A stretch of DNA of 64,000 bases from Gemmatimonadaceae bacterium (GCA_025934775.1 JAICWO010000013.1:62001-126000); one strand, 5' to 3'. Positions 15,656 to 25,355 are shown, numbered from the stretch's first letter. Numbers and translations: made by a program. Notes: generated by a model from the letters alone, not told the origin.

Positions 15656-17974
15656 TTATCCGCGCGCCCCGATAGCCTCGCGCACGCGAGCCAGGAGCAC
15701 CTCGGGCGAATATGGCTTCGGTAGCACCGCGCTCGGATCGCTGAACATCTTCCGCACGGCCTCCTCGTCCATGTAGCCGGAGACGAGCAGCACGGGCGAG
15801 CCGGGCTGGATTCGCTGAAATTGTCCCGCGAGCTCGGTGCCGCTCATGCGCGGCATCATCACGTCGCTGATGAGCATGTCCACCGGCTCGTGCAGCGACC
15901 GCAGCGTCTCGAGCGCATCGACTCCATCATACGCCTCGAGCACCTGATAGCCGGCATCAGTCAGCAGCCCCGCCGTGAGCGCGCGGACGCTCTCGTTGTC
16001 TTCGGCGAGCAGGATGACGTTGCCCGCGGTCGATCGAGGCCGCGGCGCGTCTCCGCGGCCGACGGCGTGCGCCGGCTCCACGACGGGAAGGTGGATCGTG
16101 AAGGTCGTGCCGCGCCCAAGCTCGCTCGACACGCTGACGTTGCCGCCGCTCTGCGTCACGATGCCATATACCGTCGCGAGGCCGAGGCCCGCGCGCCCCG
16201 CCGGCTCCTTCGTCGTGAAGAACGGCTCGAACGCGCGTGAGCGCGTCTCGTCGGACATCCCGATCCCCGAGTCGCTGACGACGAGCACGACGTAGCGGCC
16301 GGGCGGCAGCACACGCTCCTGGACGGGACCGTGCAGCTCGACGTTGCGCGTCGTGATGCGCAGCGTGCCGCCCTTCCGCATCGCATCGCGCGCGTTGAGC
16401 GCGAGGTTGAGCAGCACCTGCTCGAGCTGGCCGGGATCCGCGCGCACCGTCCAGATGTCGTCGGCCAACTGGGTCTCGACGGTGATCGTCTCGCCGACCA
16501 ATCGGCGAATGATCTTCGACATGTCGTCGACGACACCGTTGATGCTCAGCGATTCCAGCCGGAGCACCTGCCGCTTGCTGAAGGCCAGCAACTGGCGCGT
16601 GAGCGCGGAGGCGCGTTCCGTGGCCTTGAGTATTTCCGCAACATCCTTGCGTCGCGGATCCCCGGGCTCGATGCCGCGCGCGAGCAGATCGGTGAAGCCA
16701 CGGATCGACGTCAAGAGATCGTTGAAGTCGTGCGCGACGCCGCCGGCGAGCTGCGCGATCGCTTCCATCTTCTGCGCTTGTCGCAGGTCTTCCTCCAGCC
16801 GGCGCCGTTCGGTGATGTCGCGCGAAACCGACAGCACCTCGACCGGCGCGCCGGTGGACTCGTCGTGTACCGCCTGGCTCGTCGTCTCGAACCAGACGTA
16901 GCGGCCGTCGCTTCGGCGAATGCGATACGTGAGCGTTTCGATTCCGCGGTGGCCGAGGAGGCGCGCGCTCGCGCCACGCACCGCGCCGAGGTCGGCGGCG
17001 TGCACGTACCCAAAGATCGAGCTGCCGACGAGATCCTCGGCGGCATAGCCGAGGAGCGTCAGGCACACCGGCGACGCGTAGAGAATCATTCCGTCGGGCG
17101 TCGTGCGCGCCAGCATGTCGGTCGAGTTCTCGGCGAGGAACCGGTGCCGCGCTTCGCTCTCGCGAAGCGCGAGCTCGGCCTCTTTCTGCTTGCTGATGTC
17201 GCGCGCGACCGCGAACAGCGAGGTCACACGACCGTTGTGCTGCTCGATGTGAACGTTCTGGCCAATCCACAGCTCGCGGCCGTCCACCGTGATCGCGGGA
17301 AACTCCCAGTACGTGACCGGCAGGCGCTCGATGATCTGCTTCCGATAGAGGGCGATCCCCTGCTCGTGGTAATCGCGTCGAACGAAATCGAGATAGAGCC
17401 GCCCGACGATGCCCGCCTCGTCGCGCGCGAAGCCCAGCAGTCGCGACGCGATCGGATTCGCGTAGGTGAAGATTCCGTACGGATCGATGCGATAGATCCC
17501 GTCGCTCGCGCTCTCGACGAGATGCCGGAAGCGCGCCTCGCTCTCGACGAGCGACGCCGCGACCTGCTTGCGCTTCGTGATGTCGCGCGAGGTGATCGCG
17601 ATGCCGTCGTCCACGCGCACGACGGAGTGTCGCACCCAACGCCTGGTCCCATCCGGCGCCTCGAACTCGAGCTCGTCCTCGAATGATTCGCCCGTCTCGA
17701 CGACTCTCGCGAACGCGTCGAGGAGACCGTGCTGCCGCAGCGCCGGGAGGAGCTGCGTGACGGGTCGGCCGACGACCTGCGCGCGCGGATGCTGGATGAA
17801 CGTCTCGCCGCGCGCATTCAGCTCGACGATTCGAAAGTCGACGATCGCGCCGTCGGATCCACGGATGCTCTCGCAGACGAAAAAGGCATCGAGACTGGCC
17901 GCGATCGCGCCGCGAAATCGACTCTCGACGATCTGAAGGCGGGCGGCATCAGCGCGGGCCGATGAAGGCGTCAC
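15656..17974 (-). CDS. Hybrid histidine kinase with three PAS domains and a C-terminal receiver
   Basis: This is a cytoplasmic sensor of 772 residues with no membrane helix. The order is PAS1 (about 15-135), PAS2 (145-260), PAS3 (270-385, each with its PAC tail and an ITxRK/ISxQK/ITERR end), HisKA with the phosphorylated histidine in GVAHDFNDLL (near 413), HATPase with the N-box LNLALNARDAM, DSGIGMS and GLGLATVYGIV (505-620), and a receiver with the acceptor aspartate in LISDVMMPRMSG (645-765). The HDFN form is typical of HisKA hybrid sensors. The start is uncertain: GTG 17974 is chosen because the frame upstream to TTG 18076 encodes Pro/Arg-rich sequence unlike a protein. It lies divergent to an unknown secreted protein. 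Confidence 0.88.
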   Translation of the reverse strand: MTPSSARADAARLQIVESRFRGAIAASLDAFFVCESIRGSDGAIVDFRIVELNARGETFIQHPRAQVVGRPVTQLLPALRQHGLLDAFARVVETGESFEDELEFEAPDGTRRWVRHSVVRVDDGIAITSRDITKRKQVAASLVESEARFRHLVESASDGIYRIDPYGIFTYANPIASRLLGFARDEAGIVGRLYLDFVRRDYHEQGIALYRKQIIERLPVTYWEFPAITVDGRELWIGQNVHIEQHNGRVTSLFAVARDISKQKEAELALRESEARHRFLAENSTDMLARTTPDGMILYASPVCLTLLGYAAEDLVGSSIFGYVHAADLGAVRGASARLLGHRGIETLTYRIRRSDGRYVWFETTSQAVHDESTGAPVEVLSVSRDITERRRLEEDLRQAQKMEAIAQLAGGVAHDFNDLLTSIRGFTDLLARGIEPGDPRRKDVAEILKATERASALTRQLLAFSKRQVLRLESLSINGVVDDMSKIIRRLVGETITVETQLADDIWTVRADPGQLEQVLLNLALNARDAMRKGGTLRITTRNVELHGPVQERVLPPGRYVVLVVSDSGIGMSDETRSRAFEPFFTTKEPAGRAGLGLATVYGIVTQSGGNVSVSSELGRGTTFTIHLPVVEPAHAVGRGDAPRPRSTAGNVILLAEDNESVRALTAGLLTDAGYQVLEAYDGVDALETLRSLHEPVDMLISDVMMPRMSGTELAGQFQRIQPGSPVLLVSGYMDEEAVRKMFSDPSAVLPKPYSPEVLLARVREAIGARG

Positions 17975-18176
17975 ATGACTACGACCGAGGTGAACGAACG
18001 GCGGGCGGCGGCGGCGCGGCGGCGGGATATTCGCTCTCGTAAACTTGAGGCCGGCTGCGCCCCGCGCAATATCCAAGATCTCGAATTGCGCGTCTTTCCA
18101 TTCGCCCGCAAGGTCCGCGCACGTTAGGTTGGCGCGAGTATCGCGCGAGCTCCGCGCGATGGAGGGGCCGAGCTGA

Positions 18177-19895
18177 ATGTCTGCCGCCGCGCTGCTGATC
18201 GCGATGCTCCAGGCCGCCGCGCCGACGGCGCAGGCCGGCCCGCGCGCACTCCGCTCGCCCCTGGACTCGGTGCGCGTGGTCCGCGCCGCCCGGGGCGCCC
18301 AGCGCGATTTCGAGAGTTATCGCCGCGATCGCCTGCCCATCGGCGACTCGTATTCCGGCCCGTGCGACGTACACGTCGGACGCTACTGCTATTGGCGTGG
18401 CGACGACGATGACGACGACGACGAAGGGACCCCGCCCGCCGAGCCGAAGGAGGTCATTCGCCGCCGTGACGCGCTCATCGACCTGCTCGTGAACGCGTCG
18501 AGCGCGCTTCCCGGCGACGCGTGGCTCGCCGGCCAGCGCGCGTACTACCTCGTGGAGGCGGCACGCACGGAGGAGGCGATTCGGTTCGGCACCGACGCCT
18601 GTGAGGCGGGCCGCGACTGGTGTCTTGCGCTTGCGGGTTATGCGGCCCACTCCGCCGGCCGGTTCGCGCTTGCTGATTCCCTCTACAACCTGTCGCTCGC
18701 CGCGATGACGCCGGCGGACCGCTGCCGCTGGCTCGACATCACCGACCTGCTCGACGACGAGCTCGCGCGCCGCTCCAAGCCGCTCGATTGTGACGCGCGC
18801 GTGGCGTTCGCGCGTCGCGTGCTTCGGCTGGGCGCGCCGCTCCTCTCGATCAGCGCGACGGATCTCTTCACCGAACATCTCGCGCGGCTCACGCGCATTC
18901 GCATGGCCGAGCACGCGGAGCGCACCGATCGCACTCCGTGGGGCGACGACATTCGCGAGCTGATGCTGCGTTACGGCTGGCCGCGATGGTACTCGCGAAC
19001 CTATCCGCCGCTCGGATCACAGATGGAGCCGTCGGTCACGGGCCATGATGCCGGACGGCCATACTATTTCCTTCCACGCGCGCGGCTCCTCGACTCGCTG
19101 GGCTCGGCGACCGATGATGACTGGCAGCTCGACGATCGCGAGGCGAGGGCCGGGTACGCGCCGCGATACCTCAGAACGATGCACCTCGTGCCGCATCAGT
19201 TCGCGCGCTTCCGCCGCGGCGACTCCGCGCTCGTGGTGGCCGCGTGGGACGCACGCCGCGACACGTCGCTCATCGGGCGGCCGCTGGAGGCGGCACTCGT
19301 GCTCGCGACGGGCGATTCGGTGCTCACGATCACGCGGCTCGGACCCGCGCGGGCGACGGGCCGAATCGTCGCCGCCGCGGCGATGGATTCCGGCTTGGTC
19401 AGCCTCGAGCTGCTCGCGCGCGCGGACCGGCGCGCCGCCCGTGCACGCGCGGGTATTCCGGCCCGCGCGGCGTCTGGCGTCTCGATTTCCGACCTGCTGC
19501 TGTACGCGCCGGGCTCGAGCGACGTCCGCACGCTCGCGGACGCGGCGGACAGCGCGCTGGCGAGCGATGACGTCTCGCGCGCGCGGCCGCTCGGCGTCTA
19601 CTGGGAGCTGTACGGCGTCGGGGATCACCCCGGGCCCGCTCGATACACGCTCAGCGTGGAGCAAGCCGGCGCGAGCTGGATGCGGCGCGCGGCCGAGCGG
19701 CTGCATCTCGCCGGCCGCGAGTCGGGCCTCCGAATTCAGTGGCAGGAGGTCCCTCGCGCAACGGGCGGCCTCGCCGGACGAGGGGTGCATCTCGACCTCT
19801 CGCGACTGCGGCCGGGGGCGTATCACGTGCAGCTCACCGCGAGCACCGGCGGCGGAGCACCGGTCATCGCGACGCGAGACATTCGCATTCGCTGA
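18177..19895 (+). CDS. Secreted protein of unknown function, TPR-like and beta-rich
   Basis: I do not recognise the family. The 572-residue product has a short hydrophobic N-terminus (1-20, cleavage likely near AQAG). A cysteine-containing block (CDVHVGRYCYWRG) follows, directly before a run of seven aspartates (residues 76-82). Residues about 90-230 are alpha-helical with TPR-like spacing. A block RYGWPRWYSRTYPP is reminiscent of GWxTD-type proteins, and the last 200 residues look beta-rich. The start is well supported: GGAGGGG ends nine bases before ATG 18177. A GC palindrome (18141-18159) precedes the ribosome-binding site. Confidence 0.7.
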   Translation: MSAAALLIAMLQAAAPTAQAGPRALRSPLDSVRVVRAARGAQRDFESYRRDRLPIGDSYSGPCDVHVGRYCYWRGDDDDDDDEGTPPAEPKEVIRRRDALIDLLVNASSALPGDAWLAGQRAYYLVEAARTEEAIRFGTDACEAGRDWCLALAGYAAHSAGRFALADSLYNLSLAAMTPADRCRWLDITDLLDDELARRSKPLDCDARVAFARRVLRLGAPLLSISATDLFTEHLARLTRIRMAEHAERTDRTPWGDDIRELMLRYGWPRWYSRTYPPLGSQMEPSVTGHDAGRPYYFLPRARLLDSLGSATDDDWQLDDREARAGYAPRYLRTMHLVPHQFARFRRGDSALVVAAWDARRDTSLIGRPLEAALVLATGDSVLTITRLGPARATGRIVAAAAMDSGLVSLELLARADRRAARARAGIPARAASGVSISDLLLYAPGSSDVRTLADAADSALASDDVSRARPLGVYWELYGVGDHPGPARYTLSVEQAGASWMRRAAERLHLAGRESGLRIQWQEVPRATGGLAGRGVHLDLSRLRPGAYHVQLTASTGGGAPVIATRDIRIR

Positions 19896-20211
19896 ATTCC
19901 CGGCCGAGGCGCGCGGGTCCCGAAATCATTCTGCGATGATGACTTCTAAATACTAATATTCTATATGTACGATGATCATACTGCACATTGGCGCGGGCGC
20001 GATGGGGAGCGGCGCACGCGTGCATCGTCCGTGTCCGGAACCTTCGCACCGCGCCGCTGGACGCCGTTGGTCGATGCCGAACGAATTTGCGCTCCCACGC
20101 GTATATCGTTCGTCACCCTAGCACCATCGCGTCGTGCGCCGTTGATTCCCCTCCTGCCGAGCGCACCGGCACTTGTTTCGCGACTCTCCCACCCGTAACG
20201 TTGATCACACA
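19896..20211. other. Gene-free AT-richer region upstream of the MarR gene
   Basis: This 316-base spacer between co-oriented genes has no plausible coding frame. The segment 19940-19980 is clearly AT-rich for this genome and includes an ATGATCAT palindrome, so the promoter of the marR-clc pair probably lies there or nearer the gene. I could not single out a promoter or operator with confidence. Confidence 0.4.
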
Positions 20212-20736
20212 ATGGGCACCAATCAAATGCCAACATCGACGCAGCCCTCCGACGCGCGTGTGATCGAGCGATCCATGAACGCGATCCGGAGCATCGTTCG
20301 CGCGCTGCGCATCAACACGCGCGCGATCGAGCTCAAGATGGGCATCTCCCTCGCGCAGTTGTTCGTGTTGCAGCAGCTCGCCGAGCGTTCCGCGGCGTCG
20401 TTGAACGAGCTAGCCGAACGGACCGCCACGCACCAGAGCTCGGTGTCCGTGGTCGTTCGCCGCCTCGTCGAGCGCGGGCTCGTTTCTCGCACCGCGGCCG
20501 TCGCCGACAAGCGCCGCATCGAGATCGAGGTGACGCCGTCCGGCCGCGACCTGCTCGCCGGCGCGCCGATGACCATTCAGACTCAACTCATGCAGGCGCT
20601 CGACCGCATGAGCACCGACGATCAGAGCACGCTCGCCGATCTCCTCGAACGGTGGCTGCGCGAAGCGAAGATCGATCTGGCCACGCCGCCCATGCTCGGC
20701 GAAGACGACGGAGAGGTCCGAACAGCAAGTGCCTGA
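20212..20736 (+). CDS. MarR-family transcriptional regulator
   Basis: This is a 174-residue DNA-binding repressor or activator of the MarR type. The winged helix is clear: SLAQLFVLQQLAERSAASLNELAERT, then the recognition helix around THQSSVSVVVRRLVERGLV, then the wing with the conserved D-K-R-R block (ADKRRIEIEVTPSGRDLL). Dimerisation helices lie at both ends. The start is taken at ATG 20212; an internal ATG 15 bases later is the alternative. The gene overlaps the ClC gene by 8 bases, so the two are co-expressed and the regulator may respond to something linked to anion transport or pH. A second MarR gene lies at 53585. Confidence 0.9.
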   Translation: MGTNQMPTSTQPSDARVIERSMNAIRSIVRALRINTRAIELKMGISLAQLFVLQQLAERSAASLNELAERTATHQSSVSVVVRRLVERGLVSRTAAVADKRRIEIEVTPSGRDLLAGAPMTIQTQLMQALDRMSTDDQSTLADLLERWLREAKIDLATPPMLGEDDGEVRTASA

Positions 20737-22627
20737 CGGTGAACCAACACAGTTGAACGCGGCAGAGGGCCTGCCGGTTGCCCCGTCGCTCGAGCCCGCG
20801 CTCGCGACGATTCAGGCACCGCCGGAGTACGCGCCGGTCGACAAACGCGTCATCATCATTTCATCAATCGCGATCGTGGTCGGCGCGTGCGGCGCCCTGA
20901 TCGCGAGCATTCTGACCCACCTGATCGGCTTCATCACGAATCTGGCATACTACGGCCGGATCGATTGGGCCTTCTCGCCGCCGAGCACCGACCGGCTTGG
21001 CATCTGGTCGGTGTTCGTGCCGATCATCGGCGCGGTCGTGGTGGGATTCATGGCGCGCTACGGCGCGGCGGCGATTCGCGGCCACGGCATTCCAGAAGTC
21101 ATGGAACGCGTCCTGTTCAATCGCAGCCGGATCTCGCCCAAGATCATGTTCTTGAAGCCGCTGTCGGCGGCGGTCGCGATCGGGACGGGCGGCCCGTTCG
21201 GCGCCGAGGGTCCGATCATCGCGACCGGCGGCGCGCTCGGCTCGTTCATCGGCCAGGTCATTCACGTCACGGCGGACGAGCGCAAGACCCTGCTCGCCGC
21301 GGGCGCCGCGGCTGGCATGGCGGCCACGTTCGGCAGCCCGGTGTCGTCGGTGCTGCTCGCGGTCGAGCTCCTGCTGTTCGAATACCGGCCGCGATCGATC
21401 ATTCCCGTCGCACTCGCGTCGGCAGTCGCGGCGAGCGTGCGAGCCATTCTCGTCGGCTCGGGCCCCGTGTTCACGGTCCCGACGCTCTCGCAACCGTCGC
21501 TCACCGCGCTGCTCGGGTACGTGGTGCTCGGCGCGATCATCGGCGTGTTCGCGGTCTTCACGACGCGCTTCGTGTACTGGATCGAGGATGTGTACGAGGA
21601 GATCCCGATTCACTGGATGTGGTGGCCGGCGCTCGGCGCGGTCGTGGTTGGATTGATCGGTCTCATCGATCAGCGGACGCTCGGCGTGGGCTACGTGAAC
21701 ATCGACCACATTCTGAGCGGCCAGGTCGTGGGGCGCGCTCTCGTCATGCTCGTCATCTTGAAGTTCATATCGTGGGCGGTCTACCTCGGCAGCGGCACGT
21801 CGGGCGGCACGCTCGCGCCATTGTTCACGGTCGGCGGCGGCCTCGGCGCGTTGATCGGCTGGGTCGCGACGACGTACGCGCCCGGGCTCGAGATCAACGT
21901 GAACGTGGCGGCGCTGGTCGGCATGGCGGCGATCTTCGCCGGCGCGTCGCACGCGCTGCTCGCGTCGATCATCTTCGCGTTCGAGACGACGCGCCAACCG
22001 ATGGGGATGCTGCCGCTGCTCGCCGGATGCAGCGCCGCGTATCTCGTCGCCCTCCTTCTCCAGCACAGCTCCATCATGACGGAGAAGCTCGTGCGCCGCG
22101 GCACCAACGTGCGCACCGAGTACACCGCGGACTTCCTCGATCGCGTGCTGGTGAAGGATGCGTGCACGCGCGACGTCGTGACCGTCGAGGGCTCGCGCAC
22201 CGTCGAGGAGGTGCGCACCTGGATCGCGACGCGCGCTCCGGACACGACACACCAGGGCTTCCCGGTGCTCGATGGGGCGGGCCAGTTGCTCGGCGTCGTG
22301 ACGCGCCGCGACCTGCTCGACCCCGTGCATGCGGACACGATCACCGTGGGCGACATCGTGAGCCGACGACCGGCCGTGGTGTTCGAGGAGAACACCCTGC
22401 GCGAAGCGGCGGACCACATGGTCCGCGAAGGCGTCGGCCGACTGCCGGTCGTGTCCCGCACCGACCCGCGCACGGTCCGCGGAATCATCTCACGCAGCGA
22501 TCTCCTCTCCGCGCACCGCATCCGCATCGAGGCGGCGATGGTCACCGAGACGCCGCCGATCGGCCGCGGCTGGCTCCGCCGGCAGGCGCGGCGGAGTGGG
22601 GCGTGGAAGGAAGAGAGTGGAGAGTAG
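20729..22627 (+). CDS. ClC-type chloride channel or H+/anion antiporter with CBS domains
   Basis: The 632-residue membrane protein has about ten hydrophobic segments between residues 40 and 440 and two CBS motifs at about 475-600. Anion-pathway motifs are G118-HGIPEV (the usual GSGIPE with the serine replaced by histidine), GPFGAEGP with the gating glutamate E160, and GTSGGTLAPLF. The retained gating glutamate is compatible with either transport mode. The His change in the selectivity loop may alter the preferred anion. CBS domains usually bind adenosine nucleotides. It starts at GTG 20729, preceded by GGAGAGG, and overlaps marR. The last residues (AWKEESGE) are encoded by the beginning of the intergenic inverted repeat. 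Confidence 0.9.
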   Translation: MPDGEPTQLNAAEGLPVAPSLEPALATIQAPPEYAPVDKRVIIISSIAIVVGACGALIASILTHLIGFITNLAYYGRIDWAFSPPSTDRLGIWSVFVPIIGAVVVGFMARYGAAAIRGHGIPEVMERVLFNRSRISPKIMFLKPLSAAVAIGTGGPFGAEGPIIATGGALGSFIGQVIHVTADERKTLLAAGAAAGMAATFGSPVSSVLLAVELLLFEYRPRSIIPVALASAVAASVRAILVGSGPVFTVPTLSQPSLTALLGYVVLGAIIGVFAVFTTRFVYWIEDVYEEIPIHWMWWPALGAVVVGLIGLIDQRTLGVGYVNIDHILSGQVVGRALVMLVILKFISWAVYLGSGTSGGTLAPLFTVGGGLGALIGWVATTYAPGLEINVNVAALVGMAAIFAGASHALLASIIFAFETTRQPMGMLPLLAGCSAAYLVALLLQHSSIMTEKLVRRGTNVRTEYTADFLDRVLVKDACTRDVVTVEGSRTVEEVRTWIATRAPDTTHQGFPVLDGAGQLLGVVTRRDLLDPVHADTITVGDIVSRRPAVVFEENTLREAADHMVREGVGRLPVVSRTDPRTVRGIISRSDLLSAHRIRIEAAMVTETPPIGRGWLRRQARRSGAWKEESGE

Positions 22628-22759
22628 AGAGTGGAGCGTGGAGAATAGGGAGATTAGAGACTTCAGTTAATAGAGCTGACAACCGCGCACGTGGCCGTTG
22701 CCAGCCTCCGACCTCTAGCCTCCAACCTCTCGCCGCTCCACTCTCCACTCTCGACTCTC
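22613..22759. repeat. Long inverted repeat across the ends of two convergent genes
   Basis: The 26-base arms 22613-22638 and 22734-22759 are reverse complements at 24 of 26 positions. They are built from GAGAGTGGAG/GAGAGTCGAG units. The left arm lies partly within the 3' end of the ClC gene, and the right arm lies within the 3' end of the DedA-PAP2 gene. Both C-termini are therefore low-complexity tails (EESGE and DERVESREWRVERREVGG). The structure could stop transcription from both sides. Confidence 0.75.
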
Positions 22760-24112
22760 GACTCTCTCATCCCTCACAATCTCCATCCCCGACACACACG
22801 TCATCAGCCAGAGCAACCCCGCCGCCAAGCCGGCGCTCGCGTCGCTGACGTAGTGTTGCCCCAAGTACAACCGACTGACGGTGATCGCCGCGACGATCGC
22901 GATCGCGACAACGGCGCAGGAGGTTCGGGCGAGTGCGCGCGTCGTGCCCGACGCCACGAGATAGGCCAGCATGCCGTAGCCGACGATGACGCCGAGCGCG
23001 TGACCGCTCGCGAGCCCCGTGCCCCAGTCGAGCAGCACGATGTCGGCGAAGGGCAGCTCCGAGCGGCGCACCACGAAGCGCAGCGCCGCGTCGAGCAGTG
23101 AACCGCCCACGAACGCCGCGCACCACGCGGTGAGCTCGATCCAGCGGCGGTGCAGCGCGTACACGACCGCGCCGATCACGAGCAGCACCGTCATCGCGCC
23201 GCGGCCGCCGAACGAGCTGATCAGCGCGAACGTGTGCACCGCATCGGTCGAGATCGAGCGACGCAGGTGCATCCACACGACCACGTCGAAGCGCGTCAGC
23301 GGCGATGCGTCGACGAGTCCCTCGGTGATCGACGCGAAGACGCCGATCACCGCGAGGCTGAGGAGAAATCCCGCCGCGAGATGCGCGACGAGGTATTCGC
23401 CGCGCCGGAATCGCCCGCCGACGAAGCGCCAAGCGGCGGGATGCCGGGCGCGCACCCCGGTCAGGCGCGGCGAGCTCGGAAGACGATCGAGCGCGCTGTT
23501 CACCGACGTCACCACTTCGGCGCGGTGGCGCGTGAACCAGCGCCACAGCCACCCGATCGCGACGACGACGGCGATGAGGATCGCGACCAACAAGCTCACC
23601 CGCCCGATGTACCGGACGAGGCGCGGCAGATTGCGTCCGAACGCGTATCCCAGAACGCTGAACGCCGTCACCCAGACCGTGCCGCCGAGCGCGTTGTACG
23701 CGGTGAAGGTGCGAATCGGCATGGCCGAGAGGCCGGCGAAGACTCCGACGAAGCTGCGCACGAAGGCGACGAATCGGCCAAGGAGCACGGTCTTCGCGCC
23801 GTGCTGCATGAAGAATCGGTGCGTGCGCTCCATGCGCTCCGGCGTGAGGCGAATCCACCGCCCGTAGCGCGAGACCACCGCCGTGCCGCCGCGCGCGCCG
23901 ATCCAGTAGCCCACCTCCACGCCGGTGATCGTGCCGATGCATCCGGCGAGAATCACCCCGACCACCGACATCGTGCCGCGCCCGGCGAGCGCCGCCGCGG
24001 TCACGAGCGCCGTCTCGCCAGGCACCGGCAAGCCGATGCCTTCGACGAACAGAAACAGTGCGACGAGCAGGTACCCGTAGTGGGAAACCCACTGCGTGAT
24101 CACGTCCAGCAT
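22715..24112 (-). CDS. DedA-PAP2 fusion membrane protein (undecaprenyl-/phospholipid phosphatase type)
   Basis: This is a 465-residue fusion of two membrane-lipid families. Residues 1-200 are DedA-like: FVEGIGLPVPGETAL near the start and GRFVAFVRSFVGVFAG, the motifs linked with lipid flipping (undecaprenyl phosphate and phospholipid scrambling). Residues 245-445 are a PAP2 phosphatase with core motifs ASGHA and SRLYLGQHYVSD; the first motif (KxxxxxxRP) is weak, here RRSELPF. A DedA domain that moves lipid phosphates joined to a PAP2 phosphatase makes sense for undecaprenyl-pyrophosphate recycling. ATG 24112 gives the DedA N-terminus. The C-terminal tail is encoded by a repeat. Confidence 0.85.
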   Translation of the reverse strand: MLDVITQWVSHYGYLLVALFLFVEGIGLPVPGETALVTAAALAGRGTMSVVGVILAGCIGTITGVEVGYWIGARGGTAVVSRYGRWIRLTPERMERTHRFFMQHGAKTVLLGRFVAFVRSFVGVFAGLSAMPIRTFTAYNALGGTVWVTAFSVLGYAFGRNLPRLVRYIGRVSLLVAILIAVVVAIGWLWRWFTRHRAEVVTSVNSALDRLPSSPRLTGVRARHPAAWRFVGGRFRRGEYLVAHLAAGFLLSLAVIGVFASITEGLVDASPLTRFDVVVWMHLRRSISTDAVHTFALISSFGGRGAMTVLLVIGAVVYALHRRWIELTAWCAAFVGGSLLDAALRFVVRRSELPFADIVLLDWGTGLASGHALGVIVGYGMLAYLVASGTTRALARTSCAVVAIAIVAAITVSRLYLGQHYVSDASAGLAAGLLWLMTCVSGMEIVRDERVESREWRVERREVGG

Positions 24113-24260
24113 GCGTCGGTACGGGAAATTCCGGGTGGGTGGACCGCGGCGAGCCGTGCGCCGAAAGCTCGACGGAAAATCCGAATGACACAAGCGCGCC
24201 GCACTTTCATCGCGCGCGCGGCGGCCGCATCGTTAGCAGACCGTTTCCTTACTCATTGCA

Positions 24261-25355
24261 ATGCTCGACATCCTCAATCTCGATTGTCTCGAGGCGCTAG
24301 CCCGTGAGCGACTCGAACCCACGGCCTACGACTACATGGCCGGCGGCGCCGCGGACGAGTGGACGCTCGGCGAAAATCGCGCGGCGTTCCAACGCATCCA
24401 ACTGCTTCCACGCATGCTGCGCGGCGTCGCCGACCGCTCGCTCGCCACGACGGTGCTCGGCACGCCCGTGTCGATGCCGGTGCTCGTACCGCCGATGGGC
24501 TTTCAGGGCCTCTGCCACGGCGATGCGGAGGTCGCGACGGCGCGCGGCACGGCGGCGGAGGACACGATCTACTGCGCGAGCACCGTGTCCAACCGAAGCC
24601 TGGAGCAGATCGCCGCGGCCTCAAACGCCGCGAAGTGGTTCCAGCTCTACGTGTACCGCGACCGGGAGATCACGCGCGATCTCGTCGCGCGCGCGACGGC
24701 CGCGGGATTTCGCGCGCTCTGTCTCACCGTGGACACGCCGCTCGCCGGCCACCGTGAGCGCGACCGGCGGAACTCCTACCGCATGCCCGCGCATCTCGAG
24801 CTCGGGAATTTTCCGCACGCGCACAGCACGCAGCACCACGAAGGTGCGGGCCGCGGCTCGTCGCTCGCGCAGTACATCAACGCGCAGTGGGATCCCGGGC
24901 TCACGTGGGCCGACGTCGAATGGCTTCGCTCGATCGCGCGCATTCCGGTGATCGTCAAGGGCGTGATGGCGCCCGCCGACGCGGTGCTCGCGATCGAGCA
25001 CGGCGCATCGGCCGTGATCGTCTCGAATCACGGCGGGCGGCAGCTCGACACGGTGCCGGCGCCGATCACGGTCCTGCGCGACGTCGTGCGCGCGGTCGGC
25101 GGCCGCGCCGAGGTGCTCGTCGACGGCGGCTTTCGCCGCGGCACGGACGTGCTCAAAGCGCTCGCGCTCGGGGCCCGCGCGGTGCTTGTCGGCCGGCCGA
25201 TATTGTGGGGGCTGACGCTCGACGGCGCGGATGGCGTGCGCGCGGTGCTTCGGCACCTGCGCGAGGAGCTCGATCTCGCGATGGCGCTCGCCGGCTGTGC
25301 GACGGTCGATGCCGCGACTCCGGATTTGATTTATTCGATGAGAGGAACCGACTGA
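24261..25355 (+). CDS. FMN-dependent alpha-hydroxyacid oxidase/dehydrogenase (LldD / glycolate oxidase family)
   Basis: The 364-residue TIM-barrel flavoenzyme oxidises L-2-hydroxy acids such as lactate or glycolate to 2-oxo acids. The FMN-site block PMGFQGLCHGDAEVATARGTA, the FQLYVYRD block and the catalytic SNHGGRQLD (His near 256, Arg near 259) are intact. The phosphate-binding DGGFRRGTDVLKALALGA follows. Length equals the family norm for the soluble oxidase type; there is no membrane loop insertion of the E. coli LldD kind. The stop overlaps the next start (TGATG), so it is coupled to the isochorismatase-fold gene. The natural substrate cannot be read from sequence. Confidence 0.88.
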   Translation: MLDILNLDCLEALARERLEPTAYDYMAGGAADEWTLGENRAAFQRIQLLPRMLRGVADRSLATTVLGTPVSMPVLVPPMGFQGLCHGDAEVATARGTAAEDTIYCASTVSNRSLEQIAAASNAAKWFQLYVYRDREITRDLVARATAAGFRALCLTVDTPLAGHRERDRRNSYRMPAHLELGNFPHAHSTQHHEGAGRGSSLAQYINAQWDPGLTWADVEWLRSIARIPVIVKGVMAPADAVLAIEHGASAVIVSNHGGRQLDTVPAPITVLRDVVRAVGGRAEVLVDGGFRRGTDVLKALALGARAVLVGRPILWGLTLDGADGVRAVLRHLREELDLAMALAGCATVDAATPDLIYSMRGTD

